Positions 37,401 to 45,769 are shown, counted from the first letter of the stretch. The stretch is DNA of 64,000 nucleotides from Rhodoblastus acidophilus (GCF_025961575.1 NZ_JAOQNX010000003.1:62001-126000); one strand, 5' to 3'. Numbers and translations: made by a program. Notes: generated from the letters alone by a model not told the origin.

Positions 37401-37918
37401 GTCTGCGCGCCGCCTTCCGCCTGGCCAATGGCGGGCTCGCCGGGCCGGTGGACATTGAAAAATTCATCCTGCGCGGCGAACCGGCGATCCGCTCCTTCGC
37501 CTCGGCGCCGGCCAACGAGCAATTCGCGGCGCGGGCGCAGCTCAACGCCGATATGGTGGCGTTCAGCCGCCTGCATGCGGTGATCGAAAATCGCGACGGC
37601 GTGCTGCGGGTGCGCGACGGCGCCATCGCCTCGACCAATATCGGCTCGACCATCGAGGGCGTCGCCGACTTCAACCGCGACACGCTGGATTTTTCCGGGA
37701 CCTTTGTGCCGGCCTATGGGGTGAACAACCTGTTCGGCCAGCTTCCCGTGGTCGGCCTCATCCTCGGCGGCGGCGACAAGGAAGGGCTGATTGGCGTGAA
37801 TTTCCGCGTGACGGGCCGCCCGAGCGCGCCGGTCCTGTCGGTCAATCCGCTGTCGGCGATCACGCCCGGCATTTTGCGCAAAGTCTTTGGCGCCTTCCCA
37901 ACCGACGCCGGCAATTAA
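34499..37918 (+). CDS. Very large AsmA-like/DUF3971 (YhdP/TamB superfamily) membrane-anchored protein
   Basis: An 1139-residue protein with a basic N-terminus and one TM anchor (about 17-42), then a long periplasmic part built of beta-rich repeats. The region FNRDTLDFSGTFVPAYGVNN near the end, followed by GLIGVNFRVTGRPSAPVLS, is the AsmA_2 C-terminal domain. A Pro/Ala-rich spacer lies near residues 160-185. Such proteins form bridge-like grooves thought to move phospholipids between inner and outer membrane. GGAGCAGGGGG precedes the ATG at 34499. It is transcribed alone. Confidence 0.88.
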   Translation: MTSLRRPARRKTKRRPSWRAAGAILSFVLLSLVIFAGLALYTFAGGRVDLEPLRPLAVSALQDRVGAGRKLTIEGLALERDERGLALALTGIAVRDASDGHKILSAPKADVHVSVTALFTGSIEPKRVDIEDLQVQLRIQPDGGVDMSFGADEAPQAAPQAAPDAPAPDAPPPAAAAPPAPRGKILAQIGHAINNVFDLASGRDSPIAQLDHFGVRRGRLALIDLAAGQTRGFENFAFALDRKRSGGQSLAEVNVAADGPNGRWRLRGEVRGARDEPRALTLEGGGFTIDELALALGKSSLPVDSDISLNLKAEASFQADGHVLDAHARLGLSSGFWRYDDPDFAPTFIDEAFAALRWEPGAHRLVVDQAQVFSGPTRLFLHGAASAPTEPGGPWAIQFEQTEPGTIGPDRANERAITLAGFTGDFSLDTEAKRLDVKRVEMRGPELAAAMQGAIDWVNGPHVRLGISMAKTPAAGVLAIWPNAFGAAPRGWLGDHLQGGIMESLRLAVDLDDVDLRMMRAQIPPMDDRILIDYTLKDVAFTFLEGAPAVTGLGGQGRTTGRATHFTATGGVMESAPGHRIDLSDGQFAMPNIAARPMPLNVVTRARGHVDVLGEILSRPGLEKIANMPLDPKTIRGQFDGTFGYRTFIGPGVGPDEGMLDVSAKVENFSAERLVGKEKLDQGSLVVTVADRALKVVGTGKLFGAAATLEVTQKGVEPAQGLITFVMDEAARAKAGITLGNALTGPMAVKLAGSVGAARQQAQVEVDLAKTTLNYPIPGLYKPAGRPAKASFSYREEERGGATFDQIVFEGGGASARGVAQLGADGGLISAKFSQLKLSPGDSLQLEASKAGETMKITAKGESLDARPFLKSFTRGGDRPDNADVELDLQTTVMSGANRQILSNAVLRLSKKGTNYRALTFSGKLGDDLVEMSLSRPDNGPPLLKATSTDAGGLVAFLDLYDHMEGGRLRAAFRLANGGLAGPVDIEKFILRGEPAIRSFASAPANEQFAARAQLNADMVAFSRLHAVIENRDGVLRVRDGAIASTNIGSTIEGVADFNRDTLDFSGTFVPAYGVNNLFGQLPVVGLILGGGDKEGLIGVNFRVTGRPSAPVLSVNPLSAITPGILRKVFGAFPTDAGN

Positions 37919-37994
37919 GTTTTTCTGACGCCGCCTTGGTCTTTTTGAAATTTGCCTTTCGCTCGGGCTGTCGCACAGTCGGCGCGGAGGCCCC

Positions 37995-38708
37995 ATGATC
38001 AAAGCAGTGATTTTCGATGTCGACGGCACGCTGGCGGAAACCGAGGAGGTCCACCGCCTCGCCTTCAACCGGGCTTTTTCGAATGCCGGCCTGGACTGGA
38101 GCTGGGACCAGGAGCTTTACCGGCGCCTGCTCAAGGTGACCGGAGGAAAAGAACGCATCGCGCACTTTTTGGAAATTTCTGGCAAGCCGCCGATGGAGGC
38201 GGAGCAGATCGGCGCGCTGCACAAGGCGAAGACGGCTTTTTACACACGCATGGTGCAAGGCGGCGAGGTTTCGTTGCGGCCGGGGATCGCCGAATTTCTG
38301 GACGCGCTGCGCGAGCGAGGAACAAAGCTGGCTATCGCCACCACGACCAGCTTGCCGAACATTGAGGCGCTGCTGTCTTCAACGCTGGGGGCGCATTGGC
38401 GCGACCGTTTCGTCGCCGTGGCCGCTGGGGACATGGTGGAGCGGAAAAAGCCGGCGCCGGATGTTTATGAGCTCGCGCTGCGCCTGCTGGAGCTTCCCGC
38501 TGCCGATTGCGTGGCGGTCGAGGATTCCCGCAACGGGATTCTTTCGGCGAAGGGGGCGGGCCTGCGGGTGATCGCCGTGCGCTCGGCCTATTGCGCCGCC
38601 GACGATCTGGGCGGCGCCGATGTTGTGCTGGAGGATTGCCGGGGGCTCACAATGGAGGTGTTGGAGGGTGAAGCCAACGACGCCCTCGCCCTTCGAGACG
38701 CCCGCTGA
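37995..38708 (+). CDS. CbbY-like HAD phosphatase
   Basis: A 237-residue HAD subfamily IA protein. Motif I is FDVDGTLAETEEVHRLAFN, motif II ATTTSLPN, the lysine RKKPAPDVYEL and motif IV VEDSRNGILSA. The AETE-HRLAFN spacing is typical of CbbY, which dephosphorylates xylulose-1,5-bisphosphate to protect Rubisco. That specificity is only suggested, as no Calvin-cycle genes are in the window. The last ten or so residues (NDALALRDAR) are encoded by the beginning of a family B repeat, which supplies the stop codon. Confidence 0.88.
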   Translation: MIKAVIFDVDGTLAETEEVHRLAFNRAFSNAGLDWSWDQELYRRLLKVTGGKERIAHFLEISGKPPMEAEQIGALHKAKTAFYTRMVQGGEVSLRPGIAEFLDALRERGTKLAIATTTSLPNIEALLSSTLGAHWRDRFVAVAAGDMVERKKPAPDVYELALRLLELPAADCVAVEDSRNGILSAKGAGLRVIAVRSAYCAADDLGGADVVLEDCRGLTMEVLEGEANDALALRDAR

Positions 38709-38731
38709 CGCGGGCTCCTCAGGGTGAGGGG
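38683..38731 (-). repeat. Dispersed palindromic repeat family B, copy 2
   Basis: CCCTCGCCCTTCGAGACGCC ... CGGGCTCCTCAGGGTGAGG, in reverse orientation to copy 1. Its left half is inside the CbbY-like gene and provides its TGA. Confidence 0.88.
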
Positions 38732-38794
38732 AATGTTGAGGCCAATTGGTTCGAAGTGAACGTTTGAGCAGACCTTTTCATGACAATCTGTCAG

Positions 38795-38845
38795 TAGCCC
38801 TCATCCTGAGGAGCGCCTAAGGCGCGTCTCGAAGGGCGGGGGCGG
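38795..38845 (+). repeat. Dispersed palindromic repeat family B, copy 3
   Basis: TAGCCCTCATCCTGAGGAGC ... GCGTCTCGAAGGGCGGGGGC, 63 bases after copy 2 and inverted to it. The two copies could pair as a large cruciform or transcript hairpin. Confidence 0.88.
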
Positions 38846-38951
38846 TCCACGCGCCTGAATGCAGAAACCGCCCCCCGCTTGCGCTATCCCATGCCCGAAA
38901 CAATATCCTTTCCTGCGCCGGTCACGCCGGCATTTGGAAAAGGTGTTGTTC

Positions 38952-39584
38952 ATGCGAATTCTGATCATCGGCGCCAGCAGGGGCATTGGCCTGGATACCA
39001 CGCGGCAGGCGCTTGAGGCGGGCCATCGCGTGCGCGCCTTCGCGCGTTCGGCGAGCGGCATCACGCTCACGCATCCCAATCTCGAAAAAGTCAGCGGCGA
39101 CGCTTTGAACCCTCGGGATGTCGAAGCGGCCCTCGCCGGCGTGGACGTGGTCATTCAGGCCCTCGGCGTGGGCTTCGGCGACCTGTTCCGGCCCGTCAGC
39201 TTGTTCTCGGAGGCGACGCGCGTCCTGGTCGCGGCGATGAAAGCCAAGGGCGTCAAGCGGCTGCTCTGCGTCACCGGTTTCGGCGCCGGCGACAGCCGCG
39301 ACAGCATCGGCCTGTTGCAGATCGTACCGTTCAACCTGGTGTTCGGCCGCGCCTATGGCGACAAGAGCGTGCAGGAAAAGCTGATTAAGGACAGCGGGCT
39401 CGACTGGACCATCGCGCGGCCCGGCGTGCTCACCAATGGCGCGGCGACCGGCCGCTACAAGGTCCTGACCAAACCGTCGCAATGGCGCAACGGGATTATT
39501 GCGCGCGCGGATGTCGCCGATTTCCTCGTCCGGCAGATCGAGGATCGCACGCTGGTCGGGCAGGCGCCCGTTCTGGTGAACTGA
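38952..39584 (+). CDS. NAD(P)-binding Rossmann (NmrA/SDR_a5-like) protein
   Basis: A 210-residue atypical short-chain dehydrogenase. The nucleotide loop is IIGASRGIGLDTTRQA, followed by FARS (NADP-type), VIQALG and CVTGFGAGDS. The TIARPGVLTNG stretch is characteristic of the NAD(P)H-binding PF13460 group. The YxxxK catalytic pair is not obvious, so it may bind cofactor as a sensor or reduce small substrates; function unknown. Confidence 0.85.
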   Translation: MRILIIGASRGIGLDTTRQALEAGHRVRAFARSASGITLTHPNLEKVSGDALNPRDVEAALAGVDVVIQALGVGFGDLFRPVSLFSEATRVLVAAMKAKGVKRLLCVTGFGAGDSRDSIGLLQIVPFNLVFGRAYGDKSVQEKLIKDSGLDWTIARPGVLTNGAATGRYKVLTKPSQWRNGIIARADVADFLVRQIEDRTLVGQAPVLVN

Positions 39585-39604
39585 CGGCGGGGCGCCCGCG
39601 CCGT

Positions 39605-39629
39605 CCCGCTTCGCGTGGTGCGAAGCGGG
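39605..39629. terminator. Hairpin between converging genes
   Basis: CCCGCTTCGC (39605-39614) pairs with GCGAAGCGGG (39620-39629). It lies between the NAD(P)-binding gene and lpdA, 19 bp from the lpdA stop. No T-run on either side, so termination is only likely. Confidence 0.5.
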
Positions 39630-39647
39630 CGGTTGGAAACGGGCGCG

Positions 39648-41387
39648 CTACTTCTTCTTCTTCGGCGGGATCAGGTCGGTGATCGTGCCCTCAAACAGCT
39701 CCGCCGCCATGCCGATGGTTTCGGACAGGGTGGGGTGGGGGTGGATGGTCAGGCCGATGTCCTCGGCGTCCGCGCCCAGTTCGATGGCGAGCGCCGCTTC
39801 GGCGATCAGATCGCCGGCGCCGACGCCGACAATGCCGACGCCAAGCAGACGTTTGCTGTCTTCATCGAAAAGCGCCTTGGTCAAACCCTCGTCGCGGCCG
39901 AGCGACAGAGCGCGGCCGGACGCCGCCCAGGGGAAGACCGCCTTGCCGTATTTCAGCCCCTGCGCCTTGGCCTCGTTTTCGGTGACGCCAACCCAGGCCA
40001 CTTCCGGGTCGGTATAGGCGACGGACGGAATCACCTTGGCGTCGAAGGCGCTCTTGTGGCCGCAGGCCACTTCCGCCGCGACCTTGGCCTCATGGGTCGC
40101 CTTGTGGGCGAGCATGGGCTGGCCCACCACATCGCCGATCGCAAAAATATGCCCGACATTGGTGCGCATCTGCTTGTCGACGGCGATAAAGCCGCGCTCG
40201 TCCACGGTCACGCCGGCTTTTTCGGCGGCGATCAGCTTTCCGTTCGGCTTGCGGCCTACGGCGACCAAAAGCTTGTCGAACAGCTCTTCGCGCGTTCCGT
40301 CGGGGCCTTCCAGCGTGGCGCGCAGGCCGGCCTCCTCCGCCTTCACCGCGGTCACCTTGGTCTTCACCAAGATTTCGGCCTTCTTCGACAGCCGTTTCGA
40401 CAGCGGCGTGACAATGTCCTTGTCGGCGCCGGGGATGATCTGGTCCATCAGCTCGACAATGGTGACCTTGGAGCCCAGCGCCATATAGACGGTCGCCATT
40501 TCCAACCCGATGATGCCGCCGCCCAGCACCAGCAGCTTTTGCGGAATGTTCGTCAGCGCCAGCGCGCCTGTGGAATCCATCACGCGCGGGTCGGCGTGCG
40601 GAATGAAGGGCAGGGTGACCGGCTCCGAGCCGGCGGCGATGATCGCCTTGTCGAAGGAGATGATTTTTTTGCCGTCTTCGCCCGTCACCTCGAGCGTGTT
40701 GGCGGAGGCGAAGGCGCCCAGGCCGGTAACGACCGTGACCTTGCGCTGCTTGGCCATTCCGGCGAGCCCGCCGGTCAGGCGCTGCACCACGCTTTTCTTC
40801 CAGTCGCGCAATGTGTCGAGATCGACTTGCGGCGGGCCGAAGGAAATGCCGTGTGCGGCCATGTCATTGGCTTCGTCCACCACTTTGGCGGCGTGAAGCA
40901 GCGCCTTGGAGGGGATGCAGCCGACATTGAGGCAGACGCCGCCCAAAACATTCCAGCGCTCCACCAGCACCACCTTGGCGCCGAGGTCGGCGGCGCGGAA
41001 GGCGGCGGTGTAGCCGCCCGGACCGGCGCCAAGCACCAGCACTTCGGCGTGGAGATCGGCCTGGGGACTGGATCGCGTTGCGCTCGCCGCAACGCGTTCC
41101 TGTCCCCCGTCAGCCGGCGCGGCTTCGGCCTTTTGCGCGGCTTCGGCCTTCGCCTCGCCTTCCAGCAGCAGCAGCACCGCGCCTTCGCCGACGCGGTCGC
41201 CGACCTTGACCTTCAGCTCCTTGACCACGCCCGCCTGCGGCGCGGGGACTTCCATGGTCGCCTTGTCGCTTTCCAGGACGACAAGCGGGTCTTCCGGCTT
41301 GATCGCATCGCCGGCCTTCACCAGAATTTCGATAATCGGCACGTCCTTGAAATCGCCGATGTCGGGAACCTTGATTTCGATGCTCAT
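39648..41387 (-). CDS. lpdA: Dihydrolipoamide dehydrogenase with N-terminal lipoyl domain (PDH E3)
   Basis: A 579-residue E3. Residues 1-80 are a lipoyl domain with the modified lysine in LESDKATMEVPAP, followed by an Ala/Glu linker and the flavoprotein. The FAD loop is LVLGAGPGGYTAA, the redox disulfide is GGVCLNVGCIPSK, the NAD loop LGGGIIGLEMA, and the C-terminal His-Glu pair is in HPHPTLSETIGMA. It reoxidises dihydrolipoamide of pyruvate dehydrogenase. Lipoyl-E3 of this kind goes with the homodimeric E1 operon type, which fits its place as the last gene after aceE and aceF. Confidence 0.97.
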   Translation of the reverse strand: MSIEIKVPDIGDFKDVPIIEILVKAGDAIKPEDPLVVLESDKATMEVPAPQAGVVKELKVKVGDRVGEGAVLLLLEGEAKAEAAQKAEAAPADGGQERVAASATRSSPQADLHAEVLVLGAGPGGYTAAFRAADLGAKVVLVERWNVLGGVCLNVGCIPSKALLHAAKVVDEANDMAAHGISFGPPQVDLDTLRDWKKSVVQRLTGGLAGMAKQRKVTVVTGLGAFASANTLEVTGEDGKKIISFDKAIIAAGSEPVTLPFIPHADPRVMDSTGALALTNIPQKLLVLGGGIIGLEMATVYMALGSKVTIVELMDQIIPGADKDIVTPLSKRLSKKAEILVKTKVTAVKAEEAGLRATLEGPDGTREELFDKLLVAVGRKPNGKLIAAEKAGVTVDERGFIAVDKQMRTNVGHIFAIGDVVGQPMLAHKATHEAKVAAEVACGHKSAFDAKVIPSVAYTDPEVAWVGVTENEAKAQGLKYGKAVFPWAASGRALSLGRDEGLTKALFDEDSKRLLGVGIVGVGAGDLIAEAALAIELGADAEDIGLTIHPHPTLSETIGMAAELFEGTITDLIPPKKKK

Positions 41388-41408
41388 CTCATAGCCCTCG
41401 ATTCCATA

Positions 41409-41460
41409 GCGTTTTCAAGCGAAGTGGAATCCGGTTCGCGGCAAGAAAACGCGTTCTAAA
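41409..41460 (+). repeat. Dispersed repeat family C, copy 2 (core only)
   Basis: GCGTTTTCAAGCGAAGTGGA ... GGTTCGCGGCAAGAAAACGC lies in the aceF-lpdA gap of the pdh operon. The hairpin part of the composite element is absent, and several bases differ from copies 1 and 3. Confidence 0.8.
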
Positions 41461-41496
41461 GAAAATTCTGAAATTCCGGCGCCCAGGCGCCGGAAT

Positions 41497-42798
41497 TCAG
41501 AGGGCCAGCCGGCGAATGTCTTCCAGCACCACCGCGAGCGCGCGGGCGAACCGGGCCGCGGCGGCGCCGTCGATGACGCGGTGGTCGTAGGAGAGCGACA
41601 GCGGCAGCATCAGCCGCGGCACAAAGTCCTTGCCGTTCCAGACCGGCGCCATTTTCGAGCGCACCACGCCGAGAATGGCGACTTCAGGCGCATTGACGAT
41701 CGGGCTGAACGAGGTGCCGCCGATGCCGCCCAGCGACGAAATCGTGAAAGTGGCGCCCGACATTTCCGCTGGCGTCAGTTTGCCGGCCCGCGCCTTGGTC
41801 GAGAGCTCGCCAAGTTCTTTCGCGATCTGCAATACGCCCTTCTTGTCGGCGTCCCTAATCACCGGGACCACAAGGCCCTCGGGCGTGTCCGCGGCAAAAC
41901 CGATATTCCAGTATTTTTTGTAGATCAGCGCGTCCTTGCTCGGGCTCAGCGAGGAATTGAAGTCCGGAAAGTCTTTCAAGACCGCGACGCTGGCGCGCAC
42001 CAGGAAGGGGAGAAGCGAAACGCGATAGGGCTCCTTGGCCTTCTTGCCCTCGTCATCGAGCTTTTTGCGAAACTCTTCGAGATCGGTGATGTCGGCCTCG
42101 TCGTTCTGCGTGACGGCGGGCACGTTGAGCCAGGAGCGATGCAGGAACGGCCCCGACAGTTTCTTGATCCGCGACAGCGGCTTTTCCTCGATCGGACCGA
42201 ATTTGGAAAAGTCGATGGCGGGGATTTCGGGAATGCCCGCGCCGGTCGCCGCAGCCGCTGGCGCCGCGCCGCCCCCCAAAAAGTTGCGCACGTCCTCCTT
42301 GGTGATGCGGCCCTTGTCGCCGGTCGCCGGCACCTGGTTGAGGTCGATGTCGAGTTCGCGGGCGAGGCGCCGCACGGCGGGCGAGGCGAACACTTTTGAG
42401 AAATCCGCGGTCGCGCCGCCCGGGCCGAGCAGCGGCGCCGCGCCGGATTTGACCGGCTTTTCCGGCTTGCCGGTGTCGATCTCGTCGGTGACGGCGATGG
42501 GTTCGAGCCGGCGTTCGGGCGGCGGCGCCGCCGGCACGACCGGGGCCGGGGCGGGGGCGCCTTCGGCCTCCAACAGGAGGATGACGACGCCCTCGGCGAC
42601 GCGGTCGCCGATCTTCACCTTGAGTTCGCCGACCTTGCCGCTGGCGGGGGCGGGGACTTCCATCGTCGCCTTGTCGCTCTCGAGCACGATCAGCGGGTCT
42701 TCGGCCTTGATGACGTCGCCCGGCTTCACCAGCACTTCGATCACGGGCACGTCTTTGAAATCGCCGATATCGGGGACTTTGACTTCAATCTGGGACAT
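41497..42798 (-). CDS. aceF: Pyruvate dehydrogenase E2, dihydrolipoamide acetyltransferase
   Basis: A 433-residue E2. It has one lipoyl domain (about 1-80; DKATMEVPAP), a peripheral-subunit-binding domain (about 135-175; FASPAVRRLARELDIDLN, GRITKEDVRNFL) and the acetyltransferase domain with the catalytic histidine in SLSYDHRVIDGAAAARF near the C-terminus. A single lipoyl domain is fewer than the two or three of many gammaproteobacterial E2s. The start at 42798 (MSQIEVKVPDIG) is fixed by homology with the lipoyl domain of lpdA. Confidence 0.97.
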   Translation of the reverse strand: MSQIEVKVPDIGDFKDVPVIEVLVKPGDVIKAEDPLIVLESDKATMEVPAPASGKVGELKVKIGDRVAEGVVILLLEAEGAPAPAPVVPAAPPPERRLEPIAVTDEIDTGKPEKPVKSGAAPLLGPGGATADFSKVFASPAVRRLARELDIDLNQVPATGDKGRITKEDVRNFLGGGAAPAAAATGAGIPEIPAIDFSKFGPIEEKPLSRIKKLSGPFLHRSWLNVPAVTQNDEADITDLEEFRKKLDDEGKKAKEPYRVSLLPFLVRASVAVLKDFPDFNSSLSPSKDALIYKKYWNIGFAADTPEGLVVPVIRDADKKGVLQIAKELGELSTKARAGKLTPAEMSGATFTISSLGGIGGTSFSPIVNAPEVAILGVVRSKMAPVWNGKDFVPRLMLPLSLSYDHRVIDGAAAARFARALAVVLEDIRRLAL

Positions 42799-42838
42799 TT
42801 GAGTGAACCTTGAAAGAACGGAAGAATTTTGGATCTGC

Positions 42839-42946
42839 CGCCATGCCCGGCCTGTCCCGGGCATCCACGCCGAGCCGCGAGAACAATTCTTCGCCCGCTC
42901 GCATGTCGGCGCCGCGTGGATGGCCGGGACGCGCCCGGCCATGACG
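42839..42946 (+). repeat. Dispersed palindromic repeat family A, copy 5
   Basis: A 108-bp copy filling nearly the whole aceE-aceF gap. Its arms (left CGCCATGCCCGGCCTGTCCC, right CGCCCGGCCATGACG) match copy 2. The left end has lost the CGTCATG form. Confidence 0.85.
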
Positions 42947-42955
42947 CTAAGGGCG

Positions 42956-45616
42956 TCAAACCCGTGTGGGATCGGGCTTTTCCGGATCGATCTGGTAGAG
43001 ATCGATGGCCTCGGCCACCCGCTTGCTCGGGATCAGCTGCGAATCCGCCATCGCCTTCAGGCCGGCGAGGGCGACGAAATTGCGGTCGACCTCGAAGAAG
43101 CTGCGCAATTTCCGCCGATAGTCCGAGCGGCCGAACCCATCGGTGCCTAAAACCTTGTATTTGCCCGGCACATAGGCGCGGATTTGCTCGGCGAAGGCGC
43201 GGATATAGTCGGTCGAGGCCACCACCGGGCTGTCGCCCAGCGCGTTCAGCAATTGCGTGATGTAGGGGACGCGCGCCTCTTCCATCGGATGCAGCATGTT
43301 CCAGCGCTCGACATGATCGGCCTCGCGCTTCAGCTCCGAAAAACTGGTGACCGCGACAATGTCGGCATGCACGCCAAAATCGCGCTCCAATTGCGCGGCG
43401 CCGGCGATGACTTCGCGCAGAATCGCGCCGGAGCCGAGCAAAGTGATGCGCTTTTCCTTGGGCGTGCCCTCGGGCGCGCGCTTGAACACATAGGCGCCCT
43501 TGATAATGCCCTCTTCCGCCCCTTCCGGCATGGCCGGGTGCTCGTAATTCTCGTTGAGCAGGGTCAGGTAGAAATAGACATCCTCGTTTTCGGCATACAT
43601 GCGTTGCAGGCCGCGCTGCACGATGACCGCGACTTCATAGGAAAACGTCGCGTCATAGGAGACGCAGTTCGGGATGGTCTGCGAAAAGATGTGGCTGTGG
43701 CCGTCCTCGTGCTGGAGACCTTCGCCGTTGAGCGTGGTGCGCCCGGAGGTGCCGCCGAGCAAAAAGCCGCGCGCGCGCATGTCGCCCGCCGCCCAGGCGA
43801 GGTCGTGGACGCGCTGGAACCCGAACATCGAGTAATAGATGTAGAACGGGATCATCGGCGTGTTGGAATTGGCGTAGGAGGTCGCCGCCGCGATCCAGCT
43901 CGCCATGGCGCCGGCCTCGTTGATGCCTTCCTGCAGCATCTGGCCGGAGCGGTCCTCCTTGTACCAGGAGAGCTGGTCGGCATCCTGCGGCCGGTAGAGC
44001 TGGCCGACCTGGGAAAAGATGCCGTACTGGCGGAACATGCCCTCCATGCCAAACGTGCGGGATTCGTCGGGCACGATCGGCACGATGCGCTTGCCGATGT
44101 TCTTGTCGCGCAACAAATGGTTGAGCACGCGGACAAAAGCCATGGTGGTGGAGATTTCGCGGCCTTCGGTGCTTTTCAACTGCAGCTCGAAGGCGGAGAG
44201 CGGCGGGATTTCCAGCGGTTCCGAATGGCGCCGGCGCGCCGGCAGATAGCCGCCCAGCGCCTGCCGGCAATCGTGCAGATAATTGTCTTCTTCCGAGCCC
44301 GGCGGGAATTTGATCAGCGGCAGGTGCTCGATCTCGCTGTCGGCGACGGGAATGTTGAAGCGATCCCTGAATTGCTTCAGCGCCTCGACATTCATTTTCT
44401 TCGCCTGATGCGCCATCATCTGCGCTTCGCCGGCCGAGCCCATGCCATAGCCTTTGACGGTTTTGGCGAGGATCAGCGTCGGCTGGCCCTTGTGCTCGAC
44501 AGCGGCCTTGTAGGCGGCGAAAATTTTGCGCGAGTCATGGCCGCCGCGGGTCAGCTTCCAGATTTTCTCGTCCGACCAGTCCTTGACCATGGCGGCGGTC
44601 TCGGGATAGCGGCCGAAGAATTTCTCGCGGATATAAGCGCCGTTCTTCGACTTGAAATCCTGGTATTCGCCGTCGACGCATTCCTCCATCAACTGGCGCA
44701 GCCGCCCGGAATAGTCGCGGGCCAGAAGCTCGTCCCAGCCCGTGCCCCACACCAGTTTGATGACGTTCCAGCCGGCGCCGCGGAAATCGGCTTCAAGCTC
44801 CTGGATGATCTTGCCATTGCCGCGCACCGGGCCGTCGAGGCGCTGCAGATTGCAATTAATGACAAAGATCAGATTGTCGAGTTTTTCGCGTCCCGCCAGA
44901 GAGATGGCGCCCAGCGATTCCGGCTCGTCCATCTCGCCGTCGCCCATGAACGCCCAGACTTTGCGCTCTTGCGTCTGGATCAGGCCGCGCCCTTCGAGAT
45001 AGCGCAGGAAGCGGGCCTGATAGATCGCCATCAGCGGGCCCAGGCCCATGGACACCGTGGGAAACTGCCAAAAATCCGGCATCAGCCAGGGGTGCGGGTA
45101 GGACGACAAGCCTTTGCCGTCGACCTCCTGGCGGAAATTCAGCATCTGCTCTTCGGAAATGCGCCCCTCGAGAAAGGCGCGGGCGTAAATGCCGGGGGAG
45201 GAATGGCCCTGGATGAAAATCAGGTCGCCGGCGTGTTTTTCCGAGGGCGCATGCCAAAAATGCATGAAGCCGACATCGTAAAGCGTGGCGGCGGACTGGA
45301 AGGAGGCGATGTGGCCGCCGAGTTCGGAGGAAACTTTATTCGCCTTGAGCACCAGCGCGGCGGCGTTCCAGCGGATCGCGGCGCGGATTTTTGACTCGAT
45401 GGGGCGGACGCCCGGATGGTCGGGCTGGTTTTCGGGCGGGATGGTGTTGATATAAGCCGTGTTCCAGGCAAAGGGCAGCTGCGCGCCATTCTTGCGCGCC
45501 TCGGCGACCACTTCGTTCAAGAGCTCGTCGACGCGCTCGACGCCCTCGAATTCCTGCACGGAGTTCAGCGACTCCAGCCATTCCCGCGTTTCCTGCGCGG
45601 CCTCGTTGCGGTCCAT
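42956..45616 (-). CDS. aceE: Pyruvate dehydrogenase E1 component, homodimeric type
   Basis: An 886-residue thiamine-diphosphate enzyme that decarboxylates pyruvate and reductively acetylates E2. The TPP motif runs from GDGEMDEPES to NCNLQRLDGPV; GHSSPGIYARAFLEGR and the DGFGRSDYRRKLR C-terminal segment are characteristic of the one-chain AceE. Most Hyphomicrobiales use a split alpha/beta E1, so this form is notable. The start at 45616 (MDRNEAAQ) has CCGGAGG at proper distance; an ATG at 45634 would add six residues. First gene of the aceE-aceF-lpdA operon. Confidence 0.96.
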   Translation of the reverse strand: MDRNEAAQETREWLESLNSVQEFEGVERVDELLNEVVAEARKNGAQLPFAWNTAYINTIPPENQPDHPGVRPIESKIRAAIRWNAAALVLKANKVSSELGGHIASFQSAATLYDVGFMHFWHAPSEKHAGDLIFIQGHSSPGIYARAFLEGRISEEQMLNFRQEVDGKGLSSYPHPWLMPDFWQFPTVSMGLGPLMAIYQARFLRYLEGRGLIQTQERKVWAFMGDGEMDEPESLGAISLAGREKLDNLIFVINCNLQRLDGPVRGNGKIIQELEADFRGAGWNVIKLVWGTGWDELLARDYSGRLRQLMEECVDGEYQDFKSKNGAYIREKFFGRYPETAAMVKDWSDEKIWKLTRGGHDSRKIFAAYKAAVEHKGQPTLILAKTVKGYGMGSAGEAQMMAHQAKKMNVEALKQFRDRFNIPVADSEIEHLPLIKFPPGSEEDNYLHDCRQALGGYLPARRRHSEPLEIPPLSAFELQLKSTEGREISTTMAFVRVLNHLLRDKNIGKRIVPIVPDESRTFGMEGMFRQYGIFSQVGQLYRPQDADQLSWYKEDRSGQMLQEGINEAGAMASWIAAATSYANSNTPMIPFYIYYSMFGFQRVHDLAWAAGDMRARGFLLGGTSGRTTLNGEGLQHEDGHSHIFSQTIPNCVSYDATFSYEVAVIVQRGLQRMYAENEDVYFYLTLLNENYEHPAMPEGAEEGIIKGAYVFKRAPEGTPKEKRITLLGSGAILREVIAGAAQLERDFGVHADIVAVTSFSELKREADHVERWNMLHPMEEARVPYITQLLNALGDSPVVASTDYIRAFAEQIRAYVPGKYKVLGTDGFGRSDYRRKLRSFFEVDRNFVALAGLKAMADSQLIPSKRVAEAIDLYQIDPEKPDPTRV

Positions 45617-45734
45617 GGATTTGCCTCCGGACATGAGTCTCCGCGTCCGGAAGACGGTCCTCCGGCGTCGGGGCCCTCGATTTTTTTACTGGAAGGCTTT
45701 CGCCTCCTCCCCAAACGCGCGGGTTTGCCCCGCA

Positions 45735-45748
45735 TTGTTCTGGATCAA
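45735..45748. promoter_or_regulatory. FNR/FixK-like palindrome in the aceE-lysR gap
   Basis: TTGTTCTGGATCAA fits the TTGAT-N4-ATCAA consensus in nine of ten positions. It lies 119 bases before aceE and 77 before the LysR gene, a sensible place for an oxygen-responsive site. Only sequence similarity supports it. Confidence 0.4.
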
Positions 45749-45769
45749 TGTAGGCAGATTATGCCGCGG

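Noticed and set aside
34412-38068. A 1218-codon open frame antisense to the AsmA-like gene
   Set aside because: It is the mirror of a real gene in GC-rich DNA; its translation is low-complexity and shows no domain, while the plus strand encodes a signal-anchored AsmA protein.
43184-45394. A 736-codon plus-strand frame opposite aceE
   Set aside because: It is a shadow frame; AceE on the minus strand is unambiguous.
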